Below, piece after piece: positions 1 to 11,868 of a DNA stretch of 64,000 nt. Source of the stretch: Cyanoderma ruficeps. Its lineage: Eukaryota; Chordata; Aves; Passeriformes; Timaliidae. How positions within the stretch are numbered: the stretch's first letter is position 1; the number at the start of each line of letters is the position of its first letter. The DNA is taken from positions 5,355,468 through 5,419,467 of the forward strand of contig VZDJ01000063.1 of the NCBI GenBank assembly GCA_008694505.1. Direction: 5' to 3'. The position numbers and the translations under genes were made by a program. The notes under the pieces are model-generated. The model was given only the letters and a program-made list of their open reading frames with translations. It searched no databases and had not been told where the DNA came from.

Positions 1-291
1 GAGCACAGCAGCTGGTGCTGCTTTTGCTGAAATCCATGGACACGTGGGAAGCAGGATATCCCTGCAGTGTGGGCATCCCTCGGCGCCCCAGGGATCTCAG
101 AGCTCATGAAATCTCCCAGCCGTGACTTCACCCTGTCGATACACCAGTACATCCCAGTAAAGAGAAACCCCCAGCCCCTGCATGCTGCTCCTGACTGGAG
201 CCAGAGCGCTGTGGACGGCCCTGGGGCAGCGATGGAGAGGGCAGAGAGGCTCTCCCAGAGGCAGAGGTGGCGCAGCTGGCCGTGTACTCAC

Positions 292-442
292 GCTGGATGT
301 CAATGGTGACAGAAGTCTCCTTCCCGCTGGGAATGGCTTTGTTGGTGGCGCGGCACACGATGCTCTCCCCGTTCTCAATGTCGGAGGGCGCGATGAACAG
401 GGTGCTCATGATGCTCTCCCTCTTGCCGTCACGGAGGAGGGT
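292..442 (-). CDS. KIRREL3: KIRREL3 exon, second half of Ig domain 2
   Basis: This 151-bp exon has acceptor CCCCCTCCCAG and donor GTGAGTAC. It starts in phase 0 with [10 protein letters not shown], then [17 protein letters not shown], then [15 protein letters not shown], and ends TSVTIDIQ followed by one C, which would join AC of the next exon to give the His of the usual HPP linker into Ig3. IVCRA holds the second Ig2 cysteine. The match to mammalian KIRREL3 is close, with SDIENGE for GDVENGQ and S for G before GKE. The Ig3 exon is not in the 291 bases that remain downstream. Confidence 0.95.
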
Positions 443-1332
443 CTGGGAGGGGGAAACAGGGGTGAGGAAAGGACTTTCCTGCAGGAGAGAGGCCCTCTCC
501 CCATCCCCAGGCTCAGTAAGAGTTTCTCAGCCAAGCAGGTTGCTGCAATAACAAGTCCTCTGGCTGGAATCTGCCAAAAGCCTTCGGGTAGTAACAGAGA
601 CAAATTTCCCTGCGCTTCTCTGGGAATTGGGCTCTTAACTCCCATCTGCTTCCCTGCAGCCCTGCTGTGCCTAGGCCAGGGAGGAAAGCTCCAGTGAGAC
701 ACATCACCCAGCACCCCAGGAAAGAGGGAGCCAGAGGCAAATGGCTTGGTGACACTGCTGTCATCTTCTGCCAGGTGAGTGCACAAAGCTGCCTGGGCAC
801 TTCCCATGAGAGGCGATGGCAGCTGCCAGCAGCACGGACAGAGCCTGGCCATGGGTCCTTGGCTGCCATGCTGTGGGCTGGCCCAGCCTGTGATAAAGCA
901 TCACCTCTCAGGTGCTCACTGACGGGGGCCAGAAATCCAAACCCTGGCAGTAAACTCTGCCTGCTCAGCTTTGGCACTGTCCTTCTTCCCTGGATTTATC
1001 TGACCTCAGCTGTGGTGCCCTGCCATGTTTCTTTTGCAAGCACAGAAGCCTGGGAGCACTTCCTTACCCTCCCCTAATCCTCCTCCAGGTTCTTACAGGA
1101 GGTCACGTCACCCCATAACCCTGGCTTTGATAATCTGAGCCCTCAGAGCTCTCACAATGTTGTGTGGTTTTCAGTCTTTTAATCATTCTTCAACCTCTGA
1201 CCTCTCTCTGATTTATCAACAATGGATTTTGGACCCTGCCAGGCAGCTTTTCCTTCTAAGTCAGTATTCTTCAAGTTTGCTCCTGACAGTGTAAGACAGG
1301 GCTTTACTGGGAGATAAACAGATGTCAGCAAG

Positions 1333-1445
1333 ATGTGTGCATGTGGCACTTGGGGACATGGTTTAGTGGTGGCCTTGGCAGTGTGGGGGCAGTGGTTGGA
1401 CTTGATTTTGGAGGGCTTTTCCGACCGAAATGATTCCTTGATTCC
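1333..1445 (+). repeat. CR1 3' end fragment
   Basis: It reads through the standard CR1 3' terminus: GTGGCACTTGGGGACATGG, then TTGGACTTGAT, then GGCTTTTCCGACCGAAATGATTCC. CR1 is a non-LTR retrotransposon whose copies are mostly 5'-truncated and end in short ATTCTATG-like tails. Here only about 110 bp of the end survives, in plus orientation. Confidence 0.8.
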
Positions 1446-1582
1446 AAGCCTAACGCTTTCCCCGGGCTCAGGGTGGCACAGCCTTCATGCACACAGGCTT
1501 GTGCCTCTCAAGCACATGAGACAAGGAACGATGCTGAGAAATTGTCAGAATTTCTGACACAAGTGAGTCCTGTGACAATCAG

Positions 1583-2105
1583 CCCAGAATCCCAGAGCCA
1601 TTAAGGTTGGAAAAGCCCTCTGAGATCGAGTCCCTCCATTTACCCAGCACTGACAGCACTGACTTGCTAAACCACCTCCCTCTCCACCACATCCACAGGT
1701 TTTCGGAACACTTTCAGGGATGGGGAATCCACCACCATGCTGAGAGCCTGTTTCAATGTCTGGAATACCTTTCCAGTAAAGAAATTTTCTCCATATCCAA
1801 CCTAAACATCCCCTGGCACAATTTGAGGCCATTTCCTCTCATCCTGTCCCTGCTCAGGGACCTGAGCCTCACTCCTCCCCTCCTGTCAGGGAGTTGTGGA
1901 GAGCCAGAAGGTTCCCCCAAGCCTCCTTTTCTCCAGGCTGAGCCCCCACAGCTCCCTCAGACACTCCTGATCCTCCAGCCCCTTCTCCAGCTCTGTTCCC
2001 ACCTCTGGACACAAATGCAGGATGCTGCCCTGTCCTTGCTTTATTGTCACCCCATGTGCTCTTCCCTGGGGAAATGGCCCCACTTTTGGTGCTGGGGTTG
2101 AGGTG
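1583..2105 (-). repeat. CR1 3' region, older copy
   Basis: In reverse orientation it starts at a degraded tail (CAGAATCCCAGAGCCATTAAG), passes GTTGGAAAAGCCCTCTGAGATCG and reaches the CR1 segment around CTCCAGGCTGAGCCCCCACAG. At about 520 bp it is one of the longer copies and is clearly diverged. It contains no intact reverse transcriptase. Confidence 0.75.
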
Positions 2106-2974
2106 AACCCTAAGTCTGTACAGAATTTCCCTTATTCGAGGTTAACCTCCAAATCCTGCAGGATCTTGTAACGTTCCCTGTCCCCTTCCATCCGGATCAG
2201 GGGGATTTCAGTCAGCTGTGGCTGTTCTGTGCTGCCTGGCTGGGATTGCAGGGGGCTGCATATGGATCAGTTGATGGACTGGAAATTCAGAGTAACAAAG
2301 GAATTATCACTCAGTGTGAACGGTTTCAGGCAGTCAGTAGCCCAAACAGGGCTTCTTTTTGGTTGGCTGGAATATCTGGATCAAAGGAAAGCTGGGTTGG
2401 GTTTCCGTTTTCTTGAAAAAGAAGAAAGAGGCAAATTGAGGAACTATTTTACAGGGAGCTTCAAAAGGGAAACGTTTCTAGACCCCAAAGACCCCAAAAA
2501 TCCAAACCTCCCACTCAAAAAATGTCTAAAATTGTCTGCTAGTTTTTCTAAAGGTTGATTTTCTTTTTTAATGTGGAAATGCCTCATGGAAACCTTCAGG
2601 AAGTCAGGAGAAAATGAGGTTCAGCCTCAGAAATAGAGGGAGAAGGAGGAAGAAGGCTGCTTCCCCCAAGCAGAACACGGCTCCCCTCCCAGCCCATTCC
2701 TGCCAACTGCTTAAAATGCCATGGAGATCTCTGTGCTGTGGGAGATGGATCTGCAGCCTGGAAAACCCTGCTTTGGAAGGGCGTTCTGTTGGAAATATTT
2801 TAGAGATGGGCATTCCCCCTTCTCTGGTCCCCACTGCTTGTGGGTCTGGAAGGGAGAGGCCTCAACATTTGTCTCCTCAGGGCCAGGCCTGACAGTCCTG
2901 GAAGGGGGTGAGGGGGATAAGCTATGAACAACTGCACGTCAACGGCCTGGATTTTAATTAATTCCACTCGGTTT

Positions 2975-2992
2975 GAGAGAGAGAGAGAGAGG
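2975..2992. repeat. GA microsatellite
   Basis: Nine GA units lie just after an AT-rich TTTTAATTAATT patch. Simple repeat in intron. Confidence 0.9.
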
Positions 2993-3103
2993 TCAGTTCT
3001 CTCTGGCTCTAATTAGTGCTGCCTCTCGCATCGCACGCAGGGAGACGGGGCAGGGTCCCCTCTGCTCACCTCCGGCTGCAGGGAGGCAGCTCAGCTTCAG
3101 CAG

Positions 3104-3134
3104 GGAGGAGGAAGAGGAGGAGGAGGAGGAGGAA
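3104..3134. repeat. GGA/GAA microsatellite
   Basis: A purine run of GGA with one GAA interruption. It produces poly-Glu and poly-Leu frames that are not genes. Confidence 0.9.
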
Positions 3135-3967
3135 GCAGGGAGGGTGTTCTGCCTCCTCTGCTCTCCCCAGCAAATCAGGGAATTTGGATATCGCCAGAAC
3201 GAGGCTGGGTGGAGGCTTCACAGTGGCAGCAGAGGATGAAATGTTTATTAAAGATCTTCTGGAGCTCGAGGAACGGCTCTGACTGCCCACTTTGAAGTCT
3301 TGGCTGCAAACTGACCCATTTTAGGTCTCGAATTTTGCTGTTTAGAAATTTTCATTAAAACTGTCAAGTGTTACCGAATCTTTCACGCTCACCAGCCATC
3401 AGGAGCCCATAAACAGGAAAACATGTGGGGGTCTCATTCCCAGTGTGCTGCTGATTGCTCTTTGATGATTTCCTTCATGACCCAATAAAGACTTTCTAGC
3501 TAAATTAAAAAATGCCAAGAACCCTGACAATTTTTCATGGAAAACTGCAGTTGGAGGAGGGGGCACATGTCACTGCAACCAGCCCTTTGATCCAGAGATT
3601 CTGTTGCAGAGCCAGAATCAGGGCTGGGTCAGTGCTGCTGTACACAACATTAACTCCGCTCCCAGGTGGGATTAAAAAAAGAAGTTGCCACACCAGGTGA
3701 TTACAAGCTGTGAGAAGGTACAAAAAGCCTAATTCAGAGCAGAACCCATTTTGGTGACAGTTTGTGGCTTCTCACTTGCATCCTCCTGACTGTTTTCCTC
3801 CCAGCCTCCCCACTGGGAAGGTTTTATGGGGGGATTCAGGGTGAGAGTGTCAGCTCTGCAGAGCTGAGGGTGCTGCCCTAAATGTTTTGTGTGAAGTGTC
3901 AGGCCTGGTGCTCCTTTCATGAGCCAGGGAAGAGCACAGGCCTTGTCCCAGCCCCGTCCTGCCTCAC

Positions 3968-4125
3968 CTTGGAATACGTGGCTCCATTGATGACCTCTCC
4001 CCTCCGCATCCAGATGATGGAGGCTGCTGGCTTGGCGTTGTCTGCGTGGCAGGTCAGGTTCAGGGGATCTCCTGCTCTCAGGCTGATGATGGGCCCCCCC
4101 ATAATGACAGGGTCATCTGGAGGAA
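3968..4125 (-). CDS. KIRREL3: KIRREL3 exon, first half of Ig domain 2
   Basis: This 158-bp exon has acceptor CTTCCCTTGCAG and donor GTGAGGC. Its first two bases complete a Val codon begun by G from the preceding exon (phase 1), and it ends on a whole Lys codon (phase 0). It encodes [18 protein letters not shown], then [20 protein letters not shown], then [17 protein letters not shown] holds the first Ig2 cysteine and IIW the core tryptophan. The match to mammalian KIRREL3 is very close; MRR replaces LRK. It is separated from Ig1 by a 39.9-kb intron. The open frame runs on past both splice sites by chance, so a longer product should not be read from it. Confidence 0.95.
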
Positions 4126-4860
4126 CTGCAAGGGAAGAGCACAGGGCAGACAATGTCATCTGAAGCGTCAAACCCACCTTCCTGGAGTCACCTGGGCTGC
4201 CAGGACTGGCCTGAGACCTCTCACACTCTGCAGGTGGTTTGGGATGGCCATGGCAGTGCTGTCCCCAAGTTCCCAAGTCCCACCTGCCTTTTGCTGCTCT
4301 CGTGAAAACTGTGCCCCAGATTTGAACTCCAGCAGCAGCAACTGGAGGAATTTCTGAGGGCGCTTGGGCCAGGTGGCTGCAAGCTTTGCAGGAATATGAG
4401 GGATCAGCACTGTGGCAGATAAATCCACCCAAGGCCATTAAATCCTCAAAGCCCTGGATGTCCCTGAGCTGCAAACTCTGTGAGGATGGGGAGTACTTGT
4501 AAGCAATATCCCTGCTTGAGATAAATATCCCTGCTTCCTGTGCCTGCTCCTCTCTTCCTCCCTGGGGATCTCTAACAGCTGCTGGACACGGGATGCAGGG
4601 ATTGGAGAGGACTGGGTGTGAGCCCTGCTCTTCTGACTGCAAAGTGGGAGGGTGGTGAGGGTGTTTGGGGGTAGAAGGGCAGGGGAAATTGGGTTTGGAC
4701 CTATAGGGTGGAATAACCTCTGGGCATCAGGAGTGTGACCTCCAGGTGCCTGCCTTTGAGGAGGGCTCCCTTGGCAGCCCTCTGCCCCAGAGGGCCCAGG
4801 GAGCAATGGGGGAAGCCCTGGGCACTCTTTGCTCTCTTTGATGTCCCTGTCACTCCCACA

Positions 4861-4956
4861 AGCAGGTTGTGGTCACTTCCTGCCACATGGAATCTTCTCC
4901 CTCTGGCAATGCAGATCTAGCCAGGGGGGCATGGAGACATTTAAGACCTTGATCTT
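4861..4956 (+). repeat. Unclassified dispersed repeat, half A
   Basis: These 96 bases match 7567-7662 without a gap at 94 positions (hand alignment). They start AGCAGGTTGTGGTCACTTCC and end AAGACCTTGATCTT. Outside this interval the two loci do not match, so this is a unit with defined ends. I do not recognise the family. Confidence 0.7.
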
Positions 4957-5271
4957 CCTTGGAAAGCACCTGACAGCCCGTGGGAGGTGGCAATTCCAGG
5001 CCATGGAACTGTGTCCCACAGCCCTGATTGCCCTGATTGGGAATGAAGCCAGAGACAGGGACAGGTGGAAACAGGGAAGCAGAGGAGGGGCACCTCCTCT
5101 TCTCTTCTGGGACCAGCTCTTGAACCTGGCCCCCCAGAATGGTAAGAGATGGGAAATCCAGCTGGAGAGAGGGGCTGTTCTTTAATCCTGCAGGGAGGAG
5201 TTTTTATCTCTGCTACCTTGATGGGTCTGCTCCATCCAGGAGCTGTGCTGGAGATGGAGCTCCAGCTCCTC

Positions 5272-5436
5272 ATGGAATCAGAGCATTATCTAGGTTGAAA
5301 AAGACCTATTTAAGATCAAATCCAACCATTCCCCCATTACTGCCAAGCCCACCACTAAGCCATGTCCCCAAGTGCCACATCCACATGGCTTTTAAATCCC
5401 CCCAGGGATGAGGACTCCAACCTGTTCCAGAGGTGC
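5272..5436 (-). repeat. CR1 3' end fragment
   Basis: In reverse orientation a tail (CATGGAATCAGAGCATT) is followed by GGTTGAAAAAGACC, then GCCATGTCCCCAAGTGCCACATCC, the complement of the CR1 GGCACTTGGGGACATGG block. About 165 bp remain. Confidence 0.8.
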
Positions 5437-6280
5437 ACCGTGAAAAGTTTAGCCTTACTGACCACTGGCGAGTGTTTCATCATGAGATAAAAAGTTCCTG
5501 TTTATTTCTGCTCTGTGAGAGACCTGAGTCCAGCCCTCCCTCTCCCTGGCTCTTTAACAGCATCCCCAATCTCATGGATGCCTCACATTATCCCAGGGAA
5601 ACAGCAGGGAACCTCCTTGTTGCTGACAGGTGCTGGCAACCCCCTCACTGGGAGCCCTTCCAGCCCAAACCACGACCCAAAGGCACTGAGCTCTTCCCAA
5701 CCATCACCCTTGGGAAGCCAAACAGACAGATGTGCTGCCCATCCATCCATGGCCTGTCCTGGGACCCGTGGGCCAGCAGGAATGGGAAGGACACATGAAA
5801 GGCATTCTCAGGAAATGAGAAGTTGCTCCTTCACGCCCTGCTCAGAAGAGGGTGGAAGAAACCGCCGACCCTCATCATTCTTTGGAGGGGATATTGGGTG
5901 AAATCCCACAGTTTTCTGGTTTTGTTCCAAGTCGGCGCTGTTCCCCCTCAGAGCCAAAGTTGGCCGAAACCCCCTCCAAAATCCCCCAGCTCGTCTCCAC
6001 TCCCGAACTGTCCCCGCTTTGTGGTTGGCTGAGGAGGATTTAAAAACTCCTCTACTGGCTCCTCCAGCGCCGGGCTGGGGTCGGGAATTGGGAAGGGATT
6101 ATGTTCCCTGACAATCCAGAGGTGGCAGCCTGCCCCGGGCCGGGATTTGCAGATGTGCTGCGGGCACACCCCGCTGCGCACACCCTCTGCCAAGCGCTGG
6201 GAGTAATGGGATTTTTCAGCTCAGTGGGTGGAACCCAAGGACCGGGGAGAAAAGCTTTTCTACACGGATCCAGAATGTAC

Positions 6281-6334
6281 TTTCTTTTTTTTCTTCTTCT
6301 TCTTTTTTTTTTTTTCCTTTTTTCCTCCCCCCCC
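6281..6334. repeat. Polypyrimidine tract (T/CTT/C)
   Basis: About 54 plus-strand bases are almost pure C and T, ending in a C8 run and AG. It lies on the strand opposite KIRREL3 transcription. It is either a simple repeat or a remnant poly(A) tail read in reverse; no retrocopy body is recognisable next to it. Confidence 0.7.
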
Positions 6335-7429
6335 AGGCTAAAAGAGTGGAAAAAGAAAGTGAAAACCTGTGGTTTGCATTAGTTGGAATGCCTGTCGCTG
6401 AGATGTGGAAGTGGGAACAATTCTGCTCCACTCTGATGTTATTTAACTATAAAAGGAAGTATGAATTTTAATTTTAAAAAAATTATTTATTTTATTGCAT
6501 TGGATGAGTTTATGCTCTTTAAAACCAAACCTGGCATTTTTCAATAGTTTTTTTTTCCCCTCACTGAATCCATTAATTGAATTTGACCTCTGCTTGTAAA
6601 AAATATTGGAAATTCATCTTGTAGAGTGCAAAATAAACCAACCCACAAATTTTTCTCTGAAGACCATCTTGGAATTTAATAAAGGAACTTTTATGGTGGG
6701 ATGTTTGACATTCCTGCTTCTTTTTTCCTGGCATTTCTGCAGCAATATCTCCCCTGCAAAGCAAGGTGTGTCCCCTAGGGGATATTATGGGACAGGGGAC
6801 AACATAAGACGAACAAAGATGGAATCACTTGTCTGGACTGTGCCAGAAATCCTCAGTTTTTACAGTTTTACTCCTGTTTCTCCCTATGGGATCAGCAGCC
6901 AGTCCTGAGGAGCTGCTTATGGCAATGAGGAGAGAATGGGGCCTGGCTACCTCTTCCCAAGTAAATGGTTTTCATCGCCCAGTCCTCCAGGTAGCCGTGA
7001 ATTATTGATGTCTTCACGCTCCCTAACAGGGAATTTGCTTGGGGTGGAGGGTCTGATGAAGAGGAATCAGTGATGTCTCTCTAACTTCTGCAACATGAAG
7101 GATGGATTTATTCCTTCCCCCAACCCAACTCCAGCCTGGGAGAGGAGAAAGAGGAGGAGGAGGAGAAGAATGAAAAGATGAAAAGGGGAGAAGAAGAAAG
7201 GAGGGAAAGCAAAAAGCATGGAGCCATGATCCATTATTCATCCACTGTGCTCCCAGGATTGGTTGTTATTATGAGGCACCACTACGGAATCTGGTCTCCT
7301 AATTTTTAATCACGTATCTATGGAAGCGCTAGCCTTCGTGATTAAACCAGGGATATAAATAGGAAGAGTCGTTTGGGGCTGCAGGGGGGTTACTCCTGAC
7401 AGCAAAGCAAATGGAGTTAACCCCCACAT

Positions 7430-7862
7430 GGCCAGGAAGATCAAAATGATGAAGAAGGGATCCAGGACAGCTCAAGGCCACAGGAACAGAAAGCTGGATG
7501 GAAAGGGCCTCAAGGTGCACCTTGCAATTGGGATGTTAGGGAAAAATTCTTCCCTGAAAGGGTGGCAGCAGGTTGTGGTCACTTCCTGCCACATGGAATC
7601 TTCTCCCTCTGGGGATGCAGATCTAGCCAGGGGGGCATGGAGACATTTAAGACCTTGATCTTGGAGCCTCCTCCTGCTGAGCAGCTGCAGACAGGAATGG
7701 TCTCCAGGTTTCAGATGTGGGATGCATTGGTGGAGTCCCCATCCCTGGATGTGGCACTTGGGCATGTGGTTAGTGGTGAACATGGTGGCACTGCTGGGGC
7801 AAGGGTTGGACTCAATGGGATTGCAGGGCTTTTCCAACCTGAATGATTCCATCAGTCTGTGA
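7430..7862 (+). repeat. CR1 3' region interrupted by a foreign 160-bp segment
   Basis: CR1 sequence runs to GGGAAAAATTCTTCCCTGAAAGGGTGG. It then breaks into 7567-7726, which is not CR1 as I know it, and resumes at GGTGGAGTCCCCATCCCTGGA, ending in GGCTTTTCCAACCTGAATGATTCC. Other copies here (for example 14620-14700) run straight across with TCAGGCATTGG followed by GGGGCTGCCCAGGG, so part of CR1 has been replaced, not merely split. Confidence 0.75.
7567..7726 (+). repeat. Composite segment joining repeat halves A and B
   Basis: Bases 7567-7662 match 4861-4956 (94/96). Bases 7662-7726 match the reverse complement of 11201-11265 (63/65). The halves share one T at the join. Each half ends elsewhere exactly where the other begins here. 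The family is unknown, and the ORFs across it are short. Confidence 0.7.
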
Positions 7863-9007
7863 CATGCAGCTTTTTGTGGGGTGGGAGTCCTCATAAATTA
7901 TCCCCAAATGGACATGAGAGTGAGACTTTCTGGGGTGGAGGTGGGCCACCCCAGCAGAAGGTCTCCTGTTCCCCACATTGCCCTCAAGACCTCACCTGGA
8001 CACTTGTCCCTCTCTTCACTGCAGACGAAACTTTCCAAAGAAATGCTGACAAGCTTCTCCCTGCCAAACCCCTCATTTTCTGTCAAAATACAGGAATTGC
8101 TGAATATTTTTAAACCAGTCTTGGACAGGCTTAAATCCATTCTCCATAGCTCTGGGCTGCCTGGCTGAGAGGGGACAGATTGGGGTCTCTGCTCCCTGCC
8201 CTTTGGAAAAGTGCACTCACAGCACATCATCATAAAGAAGCACAATTAAATGATGGAGCACTTGGTGCATTCTTCATCTTTTTAAATTAGCTGTTAATCA
8301 CCCTGCACACTGTGATTAATTAGTGACCCCCACAGAATCGTTCAGTGCTGGGCTGAGACCCCAGGCTAACGCTGCCTTTGAGTCAGGAATGACGTGGATG
8401 TCTTTAACTGCTCCCGGCAGCTGGACGAGGATGTGGCAAGCAAACAGAGCCTCAGTCATTAGCAATATTTACTGAGACAACGGGATCCTCCAGCAGCCAG
8501 GTCCTGGAAGTGGAGGAAGCAAAAAGCCCTGCAGCCACCAGCACATTTTCCCTAATTAAGGCTGCTCTCCTGTGTTGTTGTGGCTGGTACCTGACTGCTG
8601 CTGGCTTTGTGTAACCAACCTCCTCTTCTTGGAGCCGACCTCTTCTCCAGTGTTAAGTGATTCAATCCCAACACCTGCTGGTGGGCAAGGGCCACCCAGC
8701 TGCTGGGCTGGAGAGACAGACACTGAGCAGCCCCTGAGGCTTGCCCTGAGCCAAATATTTGCAAGAAATGCTCAGCTGGTGTTAGACTCGGCACAAGAGT
8801 CCCCTTGGACAAGGCCTTGCTGAGGCATTGCTCATCTTCATGGCTCCTCTTCCCCAGGGGGTCTGTGGCACTCGGGGCTCTGGGCCCAGCTCATGTGGGA
8901 GTTAAACAAATAACAGTGAGCAGAGGATGCTCCTGGTGATCACAATGTGCCATGAACCACTGGAAGGTGCTTCCTGGCCCCAAAGCTGAGACAACAAGTG
9001 TAAATCA

Positions 9008-9385
9008 TTTGGGTGTGTTCAGCCTGGAGAGGAAAAGGCTCTGAGGAGACCTGAGAGCTGCTTCCAGGGCCTAAAGGGGCTCCAGGAGAGCTGGAGAAGG
9101 GCTTGGGACAAGGGATGGAGAGACAGGACACAGGGAATGGCTTCCCACTGCCAGAGGGCAGGGCTGCATGGGATATTGGTAAGGAATTGTTCCCTGGGAG
9201 GGTGGGGAGGCCCTGGCACAGGGTGCCCAGAGAATCTGTTCCTGCCCCATCCCTGGGAGTGTCCCAGGCCAGGTTGAACGGGACTTGGATCAATATGGGA
9301 CAGTGGATGGCGTCCCTGCCCGTGGCAGGGGTGGCACTGGATGGACTTTAGGGTCCCTTCCAAACCTATTCTGTGATTCCGTGAT
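9008..9385 (+). repeat. CR1 3' region
   Basis: About 380 bp, from CAGCCTGGAGAGGAAAAGGCTC through GGGAATGGCTTCCCACTGCC and GGCACAGGGTGCCCAGAG to the tail ATTCTGTGATTCCGTGA. Well preserved. Confidence 0.9.
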
Positions 9386-9946
9386 GAAGTCAAGAGCATC
9401 CCCAGCCTCCCCAGTGGGGACGGCTGCCTCGCAGTGAGAACACAAGGCCCCGTGGAGATGAAAAAGCCAAGCTGAACACAGGTTCCTTTGCTCCTGTATT
9501 TTGTCTGTGCAGTGAGGGAAGCCCTGGGGAGCCAGCCCAGAGGGATTCAGCCGCCTCAGCTGAGCTTTTGTTCAGCGAGGGTGGATGTGGGAGCTTTGCT
9601 CTGCTGTGGTGAAGTGTTTGTGCATTCAGACACGGCGTTGCAGCTTGTCAGGGCAGCATGTTCAGCTCTTGTAGACAAGTCAGGCTTATGAGGCATCACA
9701 GAAGAGTTGCTGGGCCTGACCGGGCCCGGCCCTGCCCTGACCCGCACAAGCCGCTTGCCCTCGGGGAGGTTTTGGAATACAAACCCTGCAAACAGAGCTT
9801 GCCTTTGCACATCCCAGCTCTGCTCCACGCTGGGGCATTCGGAGTCCAGCTTTGCTGGCTGGCAAGGCACTTGTGAAAGAAGCAGGATTCAACCTGCAGC
9901 CTCTGGAAGGTCCATGCCTGGAAGATGGTGATCCTCTGATGCAGTG

Positions 9947-10012
9947 GAAGGTGTCTCTGCAGGGGGGTTGGTTTAGGTTGCCTTCCAACCCCACATATTC
10001 CGTGGATCTGTT
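9947..10012 (+). repeat. Possible CR1 terminal fragment
   Basis: AGTGGAAGGTGTCTCTGCAG followed by TTGCCTTCCAACCCCACATATTCCGTG resembles the last 60 bp of CR1. Diverged and short. Confidence 0.45.
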
Positions 10013-11200
10013 AGACTGTCCTGGTCCAAAAGGTGGTCAATGTATCAAGACTTTGGGGATGTGACTTTGGCAGTAAGCTCTTGCTGATGATGTTCAGCAG
10101 AATGAAGAGTTAATTGGCTGTGGTATCATTTCCGTGCATCATTTGGGATCAGAACATCCTCTTCTCTGCTTGAGAACTGCAGGGAGCTGCCTCCTCTTCC
10201 CAGACAGTGTCTGCTTTCCCCACCAGCCTTGGGGGCATTTTGGCGCTTTAGTGGTGTTGCTCTGCACGATGCTTTTGAGATTCTGGGGGGTTTTGGCCAC
10301 AGTCATGGATGCTGAACTCCCTGGAGCTGATCAAAGGAAAAGAGCAGGCCCCCTACCAGGCGAAATCAGCAGAGGTTGGCTTGTTAAACTGGCAAAATGA
10401 AGGCTGGGAGGCTTCACTGGGCTGAGCAACAGTGAAAGAACCAGGAGAAGGTTGGGAGAAGACAAAGGAAAAAGCAGGAAAATTTGGATGCTGGGGAAGA
10501 AAGAAGGTTCTCTGTTTAATCAAGTGTCTAGGAAAGCTTTCCAAGGGGAGGAAAAGGGTTAGAACACAAAACTGCTTTTAGGATGAAGCTTGCTACACTG
10601 GATAAGAGAATCCCCTTACAGGGATTGTGTTTCTGGCGGAGTTTTCCAGCAGACTGCTCAGGGTCTTGCTGTATTATCAACCCTGAAGGCTGCGAATTGT
10701 GAGGGCCTAAACCACTGCAGAGCAGCTTACAGCTCCAGGAATGTTTAGCTTTCCATTTATCAGGCCTTTACACATTTAGGATTCAGATTTCCAGCAGTTC
10801 TTCAGAGCTAGGAAGGATATAAACAGACTCTTAGGTTTTGTCCAACACTTGAAAGGCTGGGGTTTTGCTGTCTGAGCATTGTCACTGGCTGGGCTCCTCA
10901 GGGCAGCACCAAGTGGGGACTTGGGGCAGGACTGTGGGGCTTGGTGACCTAAAACTGGAGGAAACCTGGCCCTGGATGCCGATTGCATCCTCCCCTCCAC
11001 TGTCCTGATGTGCATCCACTCTACCTCTCCCCTTCCTGATGCAATTAGGATTTCCATCCTTTTGTTTTGGCAGGTAAGGAAAAAGGAATAACACAGAGTG
11101 AGTGGTCTGAGTTTAAATAGGATCAGCACAGGCCTCAAAGCCCTTCCTGACTGAAGTGTGGAATATTCCCCCTCCAAGTGTGACTGATCAGATCTCCCTT

Positions 11201-11265
11201 TGCATCCTACATCTGAAACCTGGAGACCATCCCTGTCTGCAGCTGCTCAGCAGGAGGAGGCTCCA
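11201..11265 (-). repeat. Unclassified dispersed repeat, half B
   Basis: Read on the minus strand, these 65 bases match 7662-7726 at 63 positions, from TGGAGCCTCCTCCTGCTGAG to GTAGGATGCA. The orientation is opposite to half A at 4861. Confidence 0.7.
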
Positions 11266-11364
11266 CTCTTCTTATCCTTCACATCCTGGGCTCATTCCCA
11301 GCAGTGTGGGCAGCGGGATGAGGGAGGGGGTTCTGCCCTTCTCCTCTGCCCTTGTGAGGGCCCG

Positions 11365-11868
11365 TCCACAGAGCTGAGTCCAGCTCTGGAGTCCTCAGCA
11401 CAGGATGGACCTGGAGCTGCTGGAGTGAGTCCATGGAAATGGAATGGTGAGGAATGGAGCCCCTCTGCTCTGGAGCCAGGCTGGGAGAGCTGGGGATGCT
11501 CACCTGGAGAGGAGAAGGCTCCAGGGAGAGCTCAGAGCCCCTGCCAGGGCCTAAAGGGGCTCCAGGAGAGCTGGAGAGGGACTGGGGACAAGGGATGGAG
11601 GGACAGGACACAGGGAATGGCTTCCACTGCCAGAGGGCAGGGCTGGATGGGAGATTGGTAAGGAAGCTTTCCCTGTGAGGGTGGGGAGGCCCTGGCACAG
11701 GGTGCCCAGAGCAGCTGTGGCTGCCCCTGGATCCCTGGCAGTGCCCAAGTGACAGGGCTTGGATCAACCTGGTCTAGGAGAAGGTGTCCCTGCCCATGGC
11801 AGTGGGGGGAACAAAATGAGCTTTAAGCTCCCTTCCAAGCTAAACCATTCCATGATCCTGTGATTCTG
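11365..11868 (+). repeat. CR1 3' region, about 500 bp
   Basis: It includes GGAGCCCCTCTGCTCTGGAG, GAGAGCTGGGGATGCTCACC, GGCACAGGGTGCCCAGAGC and the tail TTCCATGATCCTGTGATTCTG. It is among the best preserved copies and gives several misleading open frames on both strands. Confidence 0.9.

Larger units (their letters stand above)
443..3967 (-). other. KIRREL3: KIRREL3 intron splitting Ig domain 2 (3525 bp)
   Basis: The intron is bounded by GTGAGGC at its 5' end (3961-3967) and CCCTCCCAG at its 3' end (443-451). It interrupts the Ig2 fold between two strands. It holds two CR1 fragments (about 1333-1445 and 1583-2105), a GA run at 2975-2992 and a GGA run at 3104-3134. The rest (450-1330, 2110-2970 and 3140-3960) is unique-looking sequence with no exon or RNA gene that I recognise. 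Confidence 0.9.

Noticed and set aside
3917..4642. A 241-codon minus-strand open frame covering an Ig2 exon.
   Set aside because: Only 3968-4125 matches KIRREL3. The flanks cross a clear acceptor and donor and show no Ig sequence, so the extension is intronic.
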